From: Bacteroidia bacterium
Lineage (GTDB): Bacteria > Bacteroidota > Bacteroidia > SXHM01
Assembly (NCBI GenBank): GCA_022072225.1
Contig: JAJVIC010000009.1
Coordinates: 713,746 to 777,745 of the forward strand
Reading direction: 5' to 3'
DNA length: 64,000 bases
Part shown: in pieces, positions 23,476-32,040 of the stretch
Layout: every line of letters begins with the position of its first letter
Position numbering within the stretch: the first letter of the stretch is position 1
Notes under the pieces: model-generated
What the model saw: the letters and a program-made list of their open reading frames with translations, nothing else
Databases searched by the model: none
Told to the model about the DNA's origin: nothing
Made by a program: the position numbers and the translations under genes

Positions 23476-26400
23476 ATGAGGGGACTTTTACCCGAAAAAA
23501 TTAGTTTTCACCGCAGAGGCGCAAAGGCGCAGAGTTTTTCTTTGCGTTATTTCTCTGTGTCTCTCCGCCTCTGCGGTTTAATTCTCTTGCTCCCTATCCT
23601 CTCTTTTTCCCAGTACACCAACTCATGGATTAATTACAGCCAGCCTTATTATAAATTTCCCATTTTGCAGGATGGTGTTTACCGCATTACCTACACTGCG
23701 CTTGTAAACAGTGGCATACCTGCTGCTTCAATTGACCCCGATAATATCCAAATGTTTGGGCGTGGACAGGAAATTCCCATTTATGTGGTGGGCGGACAGG
23801 ACGGGAGTTTAGATTCTGCTGATTACATTGAGTTTCATGCGCAACGCAACGATGGTTATTTTGACCGCGAGGCTTACGATATTCCTGAAAATCACGGAAA
23901 CCCTTATTACAGCTTGTTTAACGACACTGCGTTTTACTTTTTCTCGTGGGGTACTACCGCAGGTTTGCGTTTTCAGAATATTACTGATACTGACATTACA
24001 GGCATTACTCCTGCTACCTATTTCATGAAAGAAAACGCGGTGTATTATACCAACAGCGGTTATCTTTTTGGTAAAACTTATTCCGTGGTAAACGGTGCTA
24101 CCAGTCCGCAATACACGGCCGGTGAGGGTTATTATAGTCCAGGTTTTGGCGGTTCATTTACAGCAACAGTGCCTACACCTTCGGCTACTACTGGACCTAA
24201 TGCCACCGTAAGAGGAAATGTAGTAGGGCTTGCAGATGCAACACACAACATGCGTATCAGTGTAGGTTCATTTTCTTTTGACACTACCTATTTTGGCTTT
24301 TACACCAAGCGTTATCACAAGGACATTGCTTCTTCCAATATTTCAAACGGATCAACAAATGTGGTGTATTCAAGCTTGAGCGGAACAACGCATGTATCGG
24401 CTTATGCTTCTATCCGCTATCCGCACAGTATGAATCTGAATGGTGTTTCATCCTATTCTAAAATGTTTGTTCCCGACAATACAAATTCGGGAGAAACCAA
24501 AACCTTGTTGAATTTTACAAATTTCAGCGTTGCAGGAGCAAGGTTATTTGACCTTACCAACTATAAACGTATTCAGCTTTTTGCCAACGGTGGTGCCACT
24601 GCCGCTCTTGTTCCCGATGCAGGCAATGATAAAGAATGTTACCTGACCAGCGATGCCGTGATTGCCGCCAACAGCATTCCGCTTTTAAAGCCCTGCGGAC
24701 ATAATCAGGATGGTTATTTCCTTGACATTACCAACTATCTGGTTCCGCCAAATTTCTATATCATTACACACACCAGTCTGTGGGCCGAAGGACAGAACTA
24801 CAAAGCCTATCGCAATCTGAGTGGCTACAATGCCGAGTTGTTTGATATTGACGAAATTTACGACCAGTTTGGTCACGGCATTCCTAAAAACCCCATGTCA
24901 ATCCGTCATTTTGCTGACTTTGCTTATCAGGAATGGCCTGATACGATGCAGCATTTATTCCTTTACGGTAAAGGTATTTATCCCTACCGCTGTCGGGCCG
25001 ATGCCGCTGTTTATGCCGCCTGTCTTGTACCTACATTTGGTTACCCTTCTTGTGATATGTTGCTTACTGCCGGACTTGGCGGTAACCTGTACGAGCCTGC
25101 TATTCCTGTGGGAAGGGTTGCTGCCCGCACACCCGATCAGGCACAGGATTATTTAGATAAAGTAGTAGAATACGAAGGTGCAGAACCTGACGAATGGAAA
25201 AAGCGTGTGCTGCATTTTTGCGGTGGAGCTGATGGTGCAGAAAATGAATTGCTATGCTACTATGTAGATGTAATGGAAGAAATCATTGAAGACTCGCTGT
25301 ATGGTGCCTGGGTTCAGAAGTTTTCTAAAACCAATTCTCAGCCTTTTCAGATTACACAGGCCGACTCAATCCGCAACTTAATTGAAAACGGTGTTTCGCT
25401 GATGACCTTTTTCGGGCATGGTGCCGGTGGTGGTTTTGATGTAAGCACCGATGATGTAAATACCTACAATAATGAAGGGAAGTACCCGCTTATTTTCGGT
25501 AACTCCTGCCTTTCCGGTGATATACATAATCTGCCGGGTGCGAGTTTGAGTATGAGCGAACCTTGGGTTTTGGCCGAAGACCGCGGAGCAATTGGCTTTC
25601 TTGCCTCAGTAGGTAATGGGGTAACCGGAGCTCTGGCCCGCTATGGTGACAGTCTTTATTCCAATCTTGGTTTGAAGCGTTACCACTATACCATTGGTCA
25701 GGTGATGAAGAATACAGTAGCCGATGTGCAATCGCCCGGAAATTATCTTTACAATTTTACGGTGATGCAAAACACGCTGCATGGCGATCCGGGTATTCGC
25801 ATCAATACTCATCCGCTGCCCGACCTTGCTATTTCTGAGCCTAATGTGTATTTCACTAATCCAAACGGAAACGGCACACCCATTACTGTTACCACCGAGT
25901 TGGATTCATTTGACATAAACATCATTGTAAACAATCTGGGCAGAACGTATGATGATACGCTCACTATTTATGTTAGACGCACATTTCCGGGTGGTATAGA
26001 TGGCGGAAGCGTTACCCAAACATTTGCACCTATTTTCTTTAAAGATACCTTAGTGGTGCGCTTTGCCACCAACCAGATTTTCGGTATAGGAGTCAATCAG
26101 CTTTATATCCATATAGATGATGGTCCGTTCCCGATGATTGATGAATTATCGGAGCAGAACAATTTCATAAACAACATGCCTTTTGTAGTTCAGTCGCCCG
26201 ACATTATTCCGGTGTATCCTTATAAGTTTGCCATTATTGGCGAACAGGGTATTACGCTGAAAGCCTCAACGGGCGACCCGTTTGCTCCGGTGCGCACCTA
26301 CCGTTTGCAATTGGATACTACCGACCGTTTTAACAGCCCGTTGTTCCAGCAAACCACCGTTACCCAAAGCGGGGGAGTGGTGAACTGGACACCGACCTTG

Positions 26401-28674
26401 CTTGCCAATATGCCCGACAGCACCGTGTATTTCTGGCGAGCCTCGGTTGACTCAACCGTATTTAAATGGCGCGAAAGTTCGTTCCAGTATATTGAAGATA
26501 AATGGGGTTGGGGACAGGCGCACTTCTTCCAGTTTAAGCCAGATACTGCCAACTATGAAGGAGACAAATACCAGTTCATAGAACATAACCGACCTCAGCG
26601 ACTGTTTAAATTTATCAGCACTCCCAAATCTGTATCGGTTCACAATATAGGTTGGCCAACATCTGTTCCGCAGGGTAATCAGATACTATGGAACATTGAT
26701 AATGAGTTGCAGGATTACATTGCCTGCGGGGGAAGTTTCTCGCAGGTGGTGCGTCCTCAGTTGATAGTAGCTGCCATTGATAACCGCACGCTTGAGCCTT
26801 GGCTTACACCAGGAGTTGAGCCGGCTACCGGTGAAACCGTTGGCTTAGATCATGTTTTCGGGCAATTGAATAGCTGTATAGGCTGTTGCGGAAGGTCAAG
26901 ACCATGGAGAATGTTTTTGTGGGATAATTATATTGATGCTTCAATGGATAGTCTTGCGACTTTTTTAAGTACGCATGTTCCCGATAGTTTTTATGTTCTT
27001 ATTTATACCTGGATACCAAGTCCCTCAGTTGGCGGTGCCGGAACATTCAGACCATGGAATGCATCTCTTGCTACTTCTAACGTAAGAGCTGCTCTGCAAA
27101 CGCTTCCTGATTTTAATTTTCAGGCATTAGATACCATTCCATTGAATTATCCCTGGGCATTCTTTGCTCAAAAAGGCAATCCTAATACAACCTCTTTTTT
27201 AGTTGGTGATGCTCCTAATGCGGTAATTGATTTCAGCGCATCCATGACAGGCGTTTACAACCAAGGCACCATCACCACTCCCCTCATCGGCCCGTCTGCC
27301 GGCTGGAACTGGATGTATTGGGACCGCCACCCAAGCGAAATACCAACGGATGATACCATGAACGTCAGCATTATTGGTGTGCGCCAGAATGGTACGGAAG
27401 AAGAGTTGCTTTCTGATTATTTAATTTATCCTTCTACCAATCCCGATAGTTTGGCTCTTACCGGAATTATTGACGACCTTGAGTTTCCTTATATGAAACT
27501 GCAAGCGTTTACGCAGGACGATACCACCCGCACTCCTGTTCAGTTGGAGCGCTGGCAAATTCTTTATGACCAGGTGCCCGAGGCGGCTCTAAATCCTAAT
27601 ATCGGTTTTTATTTTCCAAACTCGGTGGTAGAGCAGTTTCAGGATATTGTGTTTATGGCTGCGATTGAAAATATAGGTGATTACGATATGGATAGTTTAA
27701 TGGTGAAATACTGGGTTCAAAAATCTAACAACCAGAATATGCTTATCGAGGATTTACCAAGACATAATCCGCTTCTTGTTGATGATGTTTTATATGATAC
27801 AATTCATGTTCCTACCGCAGACTTTGTTGGAACAAATAAGTTGTGGGTGGAAGTTAATCCTTATGTTGATTCTTTAGGTAGTTACGACCAGTTGGAGCAA
27901 TACCATTTCAACAACATAGGCTACGTGAGTTTTTCTACCAATGGCGACCGCATAAACCCTATTCTGGATGTTACCTTTGATGGTATCCACATTCTGGATG
28001 GCGATATTGTTTCGGCAAAACCCATGATTGTAATGAGGTTGGATGATGAAAATCAATACCTGATAATGGACGAGATAACGGATACCAGCAAGTTCAATGT
28101 GTATGTTATTTATCCCGACAATTCAACTCACGAGGTGTTTTTCGGGGGTACAAATGGTATGACTTTTATTCCTGCTTCGGCTCCCGAAAATACCTGCAAG
28201 ATTGAGTTTCCTGCCGAATTTACTACTGATGGTGTTTACCGCCTTATTGTTCAGGGAAGCGACAAGAGTAACAACGCTTCGGGTTCGTTTGAATACACCA
28301 TTTCGTTTGAGGTGATTAACCGCAGCACCATTACCGAGGTGCTGAATTATCCTAACCCGTTCAGCACCTCAACGCGCTTTGTGTTTGTGCTGACCGGCTC
28401 GGTTATTCCTGACTACTTTAAGATACAGATTATGACCATTACAGGCAAAGTGGTGCGCGAAATTACCACCGATGAGCTTGGTCCAATCAACATAGGGCGC
28501 AACATAACCCAATATGCCTGGAACGGCAAAGACGAGTATGGCGACCAGCTTGCCAACGGGGTATATCTCTACACCGTTACTGCCTATATCAACGGGCAGG
28601 ATATTGAACACCGCGCAACGGGTGCCGATAAATACTTCAAAAAGAACTTCGGTAAGATGTTTTTGATGAGGTAG
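23476..28674 (+). CDS. PorU-type C25 family sortase of the type IX secretion system (PorU2-like)
   Basis: A 1732-residue secreted cysteine peptidase of the gingipain (C25) family, much longer than the usual PorU (about 1100-1300). Residues about 31-46 are a hydrophobic signal (CGLILLLPILSFSQ). The catalytic domain holds the His in FFGHGAGGGF (about residue 648) and the Cys in FGNSCLSG (about 678), a spacing of 30 as in gingipains. CARDB-like beta domains follow, and the end is a FlgD-like/type A sorting-type domain (LNYPNPFSTSTRFVF, GEYG-like turn, LANGVYLYTV). It would remove sorting signals at the cell surface and attach cargo. It starts directly after the porV stop, and its first 27 codons contain a palindromic repeat; a GTG at 23557 is an alternative start. 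Confidence 0.87.
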   Translation: MRGLLPEKISFHRRGAKAQSFSLRYFSVSLRLCGLILLLPILSFSQYTNSWINYSQPYYKFPILQDGVYRITYTALVNSGIPAASIDPDNIQMFGRGQEIPIYVVGGQDGSLDSADYIEFHAQRNDGYFDREAYDIPENHGNPYYSLFNDTAFYFFSWGTTAGLRFQNITDTDITGITPATYFMKENAVYYTNSGYLFGKTYSVVNGATSPQYTAGEGYYSPGFGGSFTATVPTPSATTGPNATVRGNVVGLADATHNMRISVGSFSFDTTYFGFYTKRYHKDIASSNISNGSTNVVYSSLSGTTHVSAYASIRYPHSMNLNGVSSYSKMFVPDNTNSGETKTLLNFTNFSVAGARLFDLTNYKRIQLFANGGATAALVPDAGNDKECYLTSDAVIAANSIPLLKPCGHNQDGYFLDITNYLVPPNFYIITHTSLWAEGQNYKAYRNLSGYNAELFDIDEIYDQFGHGIPKNPMSIRHFADFAYQEWPDTMQHLFLYGKGIYPYRCRADAAVYAACLVPTFGYPSCDMLLTAGLGGNLYEPAIPVGRVAARTPDQAQDYLDKVVEYEGAEPDEWKKRVLHFCGGADGAENELLCYYVDVMEEIIEDSLYGAWVQKFSKTNSQPFQITQADSIRNLIENGVSLMTFFGHGAGGGFDVSTDDVNTYNNEGKYPLIFGNSCLSGDIHNLPGASLSMSEPWVLAEDRGAIGFLASVGNGVTGALARYGDSLYSNLGLKRYHYTIGQVMKNTVADVQSPGNYLYNFTVMQNTLHGDPGIRINTHPLPDLAISEPNVYFTNPNGNGTPITVTTELDSFDINIIVNNLGRTYDDTLTIYVRRTFPGGIDGGSVTQTFAPIFFKDTLVVRFATNQIFGIGVNQLYIHIDDGPFPMIDELSEQNNFINNMPFVVQSPDIIPVYPYKFAIIGEQGITLKASTGDPFAPVRTYRLQLDTTDRFNSPLFQQTTVTQSGGVVNWTPTLLANMPDSTVYFWRASVDSTVFKWRESSFQYIEDKWGWGQAHFFQFKPDTANYEGDKYQFIEHNRPQRLFKFISTPKSVSVHNIGWPTSVPQGNQILWNIDNELQDYIACGGSFSQVVRPQLIVAAIDNRTLEPWLTPGVEPATGETVGLDHVFGQLNSCIGCCGRSRPWRMFLWDNYIDASMDSLATFLSTHVPDSFYVLIYTWIPSPSVGGAGTFRPWNASLATSNVRAALQTLPDFNFQALDTIPLNYPWAFFAQKGNPNTTSFLVGDAPNAVIDFSASMTGVYNQGTITTPLIGPSAGWNWMYWDRHPSEIPTDDTMNVSIIGVRQNGTEEELLSDYLIYPSTNPDSLALTGIIDDLEFPYMKLQAFTQDDTTRTPVQLERWQILYDQVPEAALNPNIGFYFPNSVVEQFQDIVFMAAIENIGDYDMDSLMVKYWVQKSNNQNMLIEDLPRHNPLLVDDVLYDTIHVPTADFVGTNKLWVEVNPYVDSLGSYDQLEQYHFNNIGYVSFSTNGDRINPILDVTFDGIHILDGDIVSAKPMIVMRLDDENQYLIMDEITDTSKFNVYVIYPDNSTHEVFFGGTNGMTFIPASAPENTCKIEFPAEFTTDGVYRLIVQGSDKSNNASGSFEYTISFEVINRSTITEVLNYPNPFSTSTRFVFVLTGSVIPDYFKIQIMTITGKVVREITTDELGPINIGRNITQYAWNGKDEYGDQLANGVYLYTVTAYINGQDIEHRATGADKYFKKNFGKMFLMR
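23510..23577. repeat. Palindromic repeat (CGCAGAGGCGCAAAG family) within the start of the PorU gene
   Basis: Arms 23510-23534 and 23553-23577 are complementary at 21 of 25 positions with an 18-nt loop. It is translated as HRRGAKAQS and onward, ahead of the signal peptide core. Related words occur at 30417-30446, 59528-59558 and 49797-49824. Confidence 0.75.
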
Positions 28675-28695
28675 AACGAAAATCTTCAAGCCTCA

Positions 28696-28935
28696 ATCCG
28701 CCAAATTGCGGATGCTATCCTGAATGTTCAAAGCCCAATCCGCCAAACTGCGGATGCTATCCTGAACCTTCAGAACCCAATCCGCCAAATTGCGGATGCT
28801 ATCCTGAATGTTCAAACCCCAATCCGCCAAACTGCGGATGCTATCCTGAACCTTCAGAACCCAATCCGCCAAATTGCGGATGCTATCCTGAACGTTCAAA
28901 CCCATATCCGCCAAACTGCGGATGCTATCCTGAAC
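28696..28935. repeat. 42-bp tandem repeat array, about 5.7 copies
   Basis: Units start at 28696, 28738, 28780, 28822, 28864 and 28906, exactly 42 bp apart. Each holds a small hairpin (ATCCGC/GCGGAT around a 6-nt loop) followed by GCTATCCTGAA. Odd and even units differ consistently (loop CAAATT versus CAAACT, TGTTCAAA versus CCTTCAGA), so there is an 84-bp higher-order unit. The array fills the 283-base gap between the PorU and aldehyde dehydrogenase gene ends. On the minus strand it stays open as a 14-residue repeat (LNVQDSIRNLADWV-like). It has no unique spacers, so it is not a CRISPR. Confidence 0.92.
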
Positions 28936-28956
28936 TTTTTGTGCTTAAATAATGGC

Positions 28957-30372
28957 TTACAGCAGCTTCTTAATCGCAAACTTGATAAAGTTTACGTTGC
29001 CGGGGGTGTAGGGTGCGTACTTTTGTTTTATATCCATGGCAAACCAGCGTTTCATAACCGGTTTTTTGTGGGTAAAGGTGTCGAAACCTATTTTGCCGTT
29101 GTAGGCACCCATACCGCTGTTACCAACGCCACCAAAAGGTAATCCGCTGTGGCCGGCATGAAGTATTACATCGTTTACCAATAAAGCGCCCGATGAGGTT
29201 TCGTTAATAATGCGCTCGCTGAATGCTTTGTTTTTGCTGAACACATAAAGAGCCAGCGGTTTTTCGCCCTTGTTGATAAAGGCTATGGCTTCGTCCAGTG
29301 TATCGTATTCAACCAGCGGAGCCAGGGGACCAAAAATCTCTTCCTGCATTATTTTGTGTTCGCGGGTAACGTTGTCAATAAGGGTGGGAGCAATGTAGCG
29401 TTGCGCAGCATCGGTTTGTCCGCCTGCCACCACATCGCCTTCAATCAGTTTTTTAACGCGCTCAAAATGGCGGTCGTTGATAATGCGTGCCAGATCGGGG
29501 CTGTTTTTAGGCTCCGCTCCGTAGAAATCAGTAATAGCCTGCTTGAATTTTTCAATGAATTGTTTCTTTACCTTTTTATTAATCAAAATATAGTCGGGAG
29601 CAATGCAGGTTTGCCCGGCATTCAGAAATTTACCCCAGGCAATACGCTTTACGGTAACATCAAGATCAGTATCAGAATCCACTACGCAAGGACTTTTTCC
29701 GCCCAACTCCAGGGTAACGGGAGTTAAGTGTTTGGCAGCCGCCTGATAAATAATGCGGCCTATTTCGGTTCCGCCTGTAAACAGGATATAGTCAAAACGT
29801 TCTTTCAGCAGTTCGGCAGTTTCGGAAGCAGCACCTTCTACTACTTTCATGTAACGAGGGTCAAAAGTTTCGCTCACCATTTTATTGATGGCAGCCGAGG
29901 TAGCCGATGAAAGCTCAGAAGGTTTTATAATTACCGTGTTTCCTGCGCTGATGGCGCCCAACACCGGACCGAATAAATTTTTAAAAGGATAGTTCCATGG
30001 GCCAATAACTAATGTTACCCCGTAAGGTTCTTTATACAACCAGCTGCTTCCCGGAATAAAAAACAAAGGAGTAGAAACGCGTTCGGGTTTCATCCAGCTG
30101 CGCAGGTTTTTCAGATAGTATTCTATTTCCGCAAGCGTTACATCAATTTCGGTGGCATAGGCTTCCATGGGCGATTTGTTGAGGTCGCTCTTAAGAGCAG
30201 CCAGCAGCTCTTGCTCGTTTTTCCTGATGGCGTTTTTCAGCTTGGTCAGTTGTTCCCTGCGAAAGCTTTCGCTTTTGGTAACGCCTGTGTTAAAAAACTC
30301 GCGTTGTTTATTTACAATGTTTTTCATGGAGGAAGTTGTTTTTACTTCGGCTTCGGCTGTTAGGGTTGACAT
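28957..30372 (-). CDS. Aldehyde dehydrogenase, class 3-like
   Basis: A 471-residue NAD(P)-dependent enzyme oxidising aldehydes to acids. Motifs: VTLVIGPWNYPF near residue 116, FTGGTEIGRII near 194, VTLELGGKSPCVV with the catalytic Glu near 216, GQTCIAPDYI with the catalytic Cys near 251, and EEIFGPLAPL near 344. Length and absence of an N-terminal extension fit the class 3/fatty aldehyde group that ends soon after the GNSGMGAYNGKIGFDTFTHKKPV block. The C-terminal LKNRY-like hydrophobic tail is short. A second ATG at 30327 could also serve as the start. Confidence 0.92.
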   Translation of the reverse strand: MSTLTAEAEVKTTSSMKNIVNKQREFFNTGVTKSESFRREQLTKLKNAIRKNEQELLAALKSDLNKSPMEAYATEIDVTLAEIEYYLKNLRSWMKPERVSTPLFFIPGSSWLYKEPYGVTLVIGPWNYPFKNLFGPVLGAISAGNTVIIKPSELSSATSAAINKMVSETFDPRYMKVVEGAASETAELLKERFDYILFTGGTEIGRIIYQAAAKHLTPVTLELGGKSPCVVDSDTDLDVTVKRIAWGKFLNAGQTCIAPDYILINKKVKKQFIEKFKQAITDFYGAEPKNSPDLARIINDRHFERVKKLIEGDVVAGGQTDAAQRYIAPTLIDNVTREHKIMQEEIFGPLAPLVEYDTLDEAIAFINKGEKPLALYVFSKNKAFSERIINETSSGALLVNDVILHAGHSGLPFGGVGNSGMGAYNGKIGFDTFTHKKPVMKRWFAMDIKQKYAPYTPGNVNFIKFAIKKLL

Positions 30373-30416
30373 GGGTGGGGATGTAATATGTAAGATGTAA
30401 TAGGTAATATTTTAAA

Positions 30417-30446
30417 AACTTAGCGCCTCTGCGCCTTTGCGAGAAC
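30417..30446. repeat. Fragment of the CGCAGAGGCGCAAAG repeat family
   Basis: TTAGCGCCTCTGCGCCTTTGC is one arm of the same palindromic family found at 23510-23577, here without its partner arm, between the aldehyde dehydrogenase start and the Mpo1-like gene end. Confidence 0.55.
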
Positions 30447-30450
30447 TAAA

Positions 30451-30921
30451 TTAATATTTTATCCCCAACTTCTGATAAATAAAACTCATCAGCCAGGCAG
30501 GACCAATCATTAAAAACTGAACATCTTTCAGGAAAGAAGGTTTTTTACCCTCCACACTGTGTCCCCAAAACTGACCTATCCAGGCCAGCACAAAGGTAAT
30601 AAGCGCAACAGCCCAAAGCGGAAGCAGCGTAAAGTTTGCCTCAACGGTATAGCTGATAAAAAGGCAGGCAGATGTAAAAAGCAACAACCCGATGGATAGG
30701 GTAACGGAAAGCGTAAGGTAATATCCGAAAATCAATACGGCTGCAATCATGGCACCGTTCAGCGGCAACCCGGGCTGCACATCAACAGGAAGTTTAATGC
30801 TCCAGAAAAGAGCAGTAATAGTCCAGAAAATAATGGGAACACAAATCCAGTGAACTAGTTTGTTGGTAGGGTTTTTATGACTTTCGCCATACTCGTCAAG
30901 CCAGGTATTGATTGTTTTCAT
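30451..30921 (-). CDS. Mpo1/YGL010w-like membrane protein (DUF962)
   Basis: A 156-residue membrane protein with four hydrophobic segments. The N-terminus WLDEYGESHKNPTNKLVHWICVP and the C-terminal GQFWGHSVEGKKPSFLKD are the two conserved His-bearing blocks of the Mpo1 family, in which the yeast member is an iron-dependent dioxygenase in the alpha-oxidation of 2-hydroxy fatty acids. That reaction yields a shortened acid or aldehyde-linked product, so an adjacent fatty aldehyde-type dehydrogenase is suggestive, though I cannot prove a shared pathway. Confidence 0.85.
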   Translation of the reverse strand: MKTINTWLDEYGESHKNPTNKLVHWICVPIIFWTITALFWSIKLPVDVQPGLPLNGAMIAAVLIFGYYLTLSVTLSIGLLLFTSACLFISYTVEANFTLLPLWAVALITFVLAWIGQFWGHSVEGKKPSFLKDVQFLMIGPAWLMSFIYQKLGIKY

Positions 30922-30981
30922 ATTGGGTTTAAAATGTTTGGGTTTTAATGTTTTAGCAAATGTAGTAATTCAATTTCAATC

Positions 30982-31380
30982 TTACTGAATTACAATGCGC
31001 GAAGTATCAGCAGCAGCTTCATTGCCTTCGGCATCAGCACATTTTACAATTAAAAAATAACTGCCTTTGTAAATGGTGTCGGGTATTATCAGTTCGTGTG
31101 TTACCGTGTCTTGATTATCTGAAAGGGCATCAACCAGTATAAACTTCCATGCAGGCAGCGAGTCTTCAAGTTCTGTAAAATTGTTTTTCATTTCAAGCCG
31201 GTATTGGGTCAGCTCATCGTTATCACTGAATACAGCACTGAACAGAATGGTGTCGTAGATAAGAAATGTATCGGCATCAGCCGGAGAAATGATTTCAGCA
31301 AGGGGCTTGGTAGTATCGGTTTTGCTGCACGAAACAAGCAGAAATGTTGCTGAAATAAAAAATAGAAATTTCCTTGCCAT
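30982..31380 (-). CDS. DUF4625-like lipoprotein
   Basis: A 132-residue lipoprotein: signal MARKFLFFISATFLLVSC with the lipid cysteine at 18, then a single Ig-like domain (KPLAEIISPADADTFLIYDTILFSAVFSDNDELTQYRLEM in blocks, ending GSYFLIVKCADAEGNEA). The SP..G..Y..GD..F.A...D pattern is that of DUF4625. It is the last gene of the TonB receptor operon, which suggests a surface or periplasmic accessory role in uptake. No ligand is known to me. Confidence 0.72.
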   Translation of the reverse strand: MARKFLFFISATFLLVSCSKTDTTKPLAEIISPADADTFLIYDTILFSAVFSDNDELTQYRLEMKNNFTELEDSLPAWKFILVDALSDNQDTVTHELIIPDTIYKGSYFLIVKCADAEGNEAAADTSRIVIQ

Positions 31381-31400
31381 CAGCTACAAAGTTCTAAAAA

Positions 31401-31462
31401 TAGCCACGAATTACACGAATGAACACGAATGAATCAGTAAAAATCAGTGTAATTCGTGGCTA
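31401..31462. repeat. Perfect 16-bp inverted repeat between the two lipoprotein genes
   Basis: Arms 31401-31416 and 31447-31462 (TAGCCACGAATTACAC and its complement) with a 30-nt loop that repeats the ACGAATG word. It lies inside the operon and could act as an mRNA processing or stability element; ACGAATT words also make up the repeat at 6554-6609. Confidence 0.8.
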
Positions 31463-31467
31463 AATAC

Positions 31468-32028
31468 TTATTGAATTTCGGTTATAAAATCAAGCTCCAC
31501 ATCCGTTTCGCCAGGTGCTTCCGTTCCGTTTTTTACATCAGGTTGGTGTTTTAGAATAACTTGAGTTGTTCCGTTAGATGCAGCTCCGGTTACCCATTTT
31601 GTACTTAAACCAATGGGCAAAGGTGGCGAGTTGGTGTCTAAGTCTTCGTAAGTAATTGTAAGATTTGCGCCCGAAGCATGAAAAAAGAATTGATGTTCGT
31701 TGGCTTCTTCCAATACTTCATCCGAAATGTTTTCAGCAGGTGTTTTACTTTCATCGAGCAAAGTAATTTCGGTGAAATAAGTTTTTCCTGCTTCTAATCT
31801 GATGGTATCAAACTGTGTGGGAGCATTTCCGCCATCACCGTCTGTATCACGGAAAGTTGCGGTAATTACATTGCCAGTATTTGCACTGTCGGTAAAGGTG
31901 AGTGTAAGCGTGGTGATTAGTTCTTCCTCATTTACAGGTGGCGGATTTTCTTCACCGCAAGCTGTGATTAATGTTGAAATAATAAGAAGTGTGAATAGTA
32001 ATTCGGTAATTGATTTAGTTGTTTTCAT
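31468..32028 (-). CDS. Lipoprotein in the TonB receptor operon
   Basis: A 186-residue lipoprotein: signal ending LITACGEE (lipid Cys at about residue 24), then one acidic beta-rich domain. Notable blocks are LITTLTLTFTDSANTG, ATFRDTDGDGG, YFTEITLLDESK, ENISDEVLEEANEHQFFFHA and a closing VELDFITEIQ. It contains many Asp/Glu and a His in EHQFFF that might bind a metal. I recall the family next to TonB receptors in Flavobacteria under uninformative names. It begins 12 bases after the receptor stop codon, so the two are surely co-transcribed. Confidence 0.75.
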   Translation of the reverse strand: MKTTKSITELLFTLLIISTLITACGEENPPPVNEEELITTLTLTFTDSANTGNVITATFRDTDGDGGNAPTQFDTIRLEAGKTYFTEITLLDESKTPAENISDEVLEEANEHQFFFHASGANLTITYEDLDTNSPPLPIGLSTKWVTGAASNGTTQVILKHQPDVKNGTEAPGETDVELDFITEIQ

Positions 32029-32040
32029 GTTTTCAGTTTT

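Noticed and set aside
28369-28689. Minus-strand frame at the end of the PorU gene
   Set aside because: Antisense of the C-terminal sorting-type domain; no start context.
28696-28935. CRISPR array
   Set aside because: Repeats are head-to-tail at exactly 42 bp with no unique spacers, and no cas gene is present.
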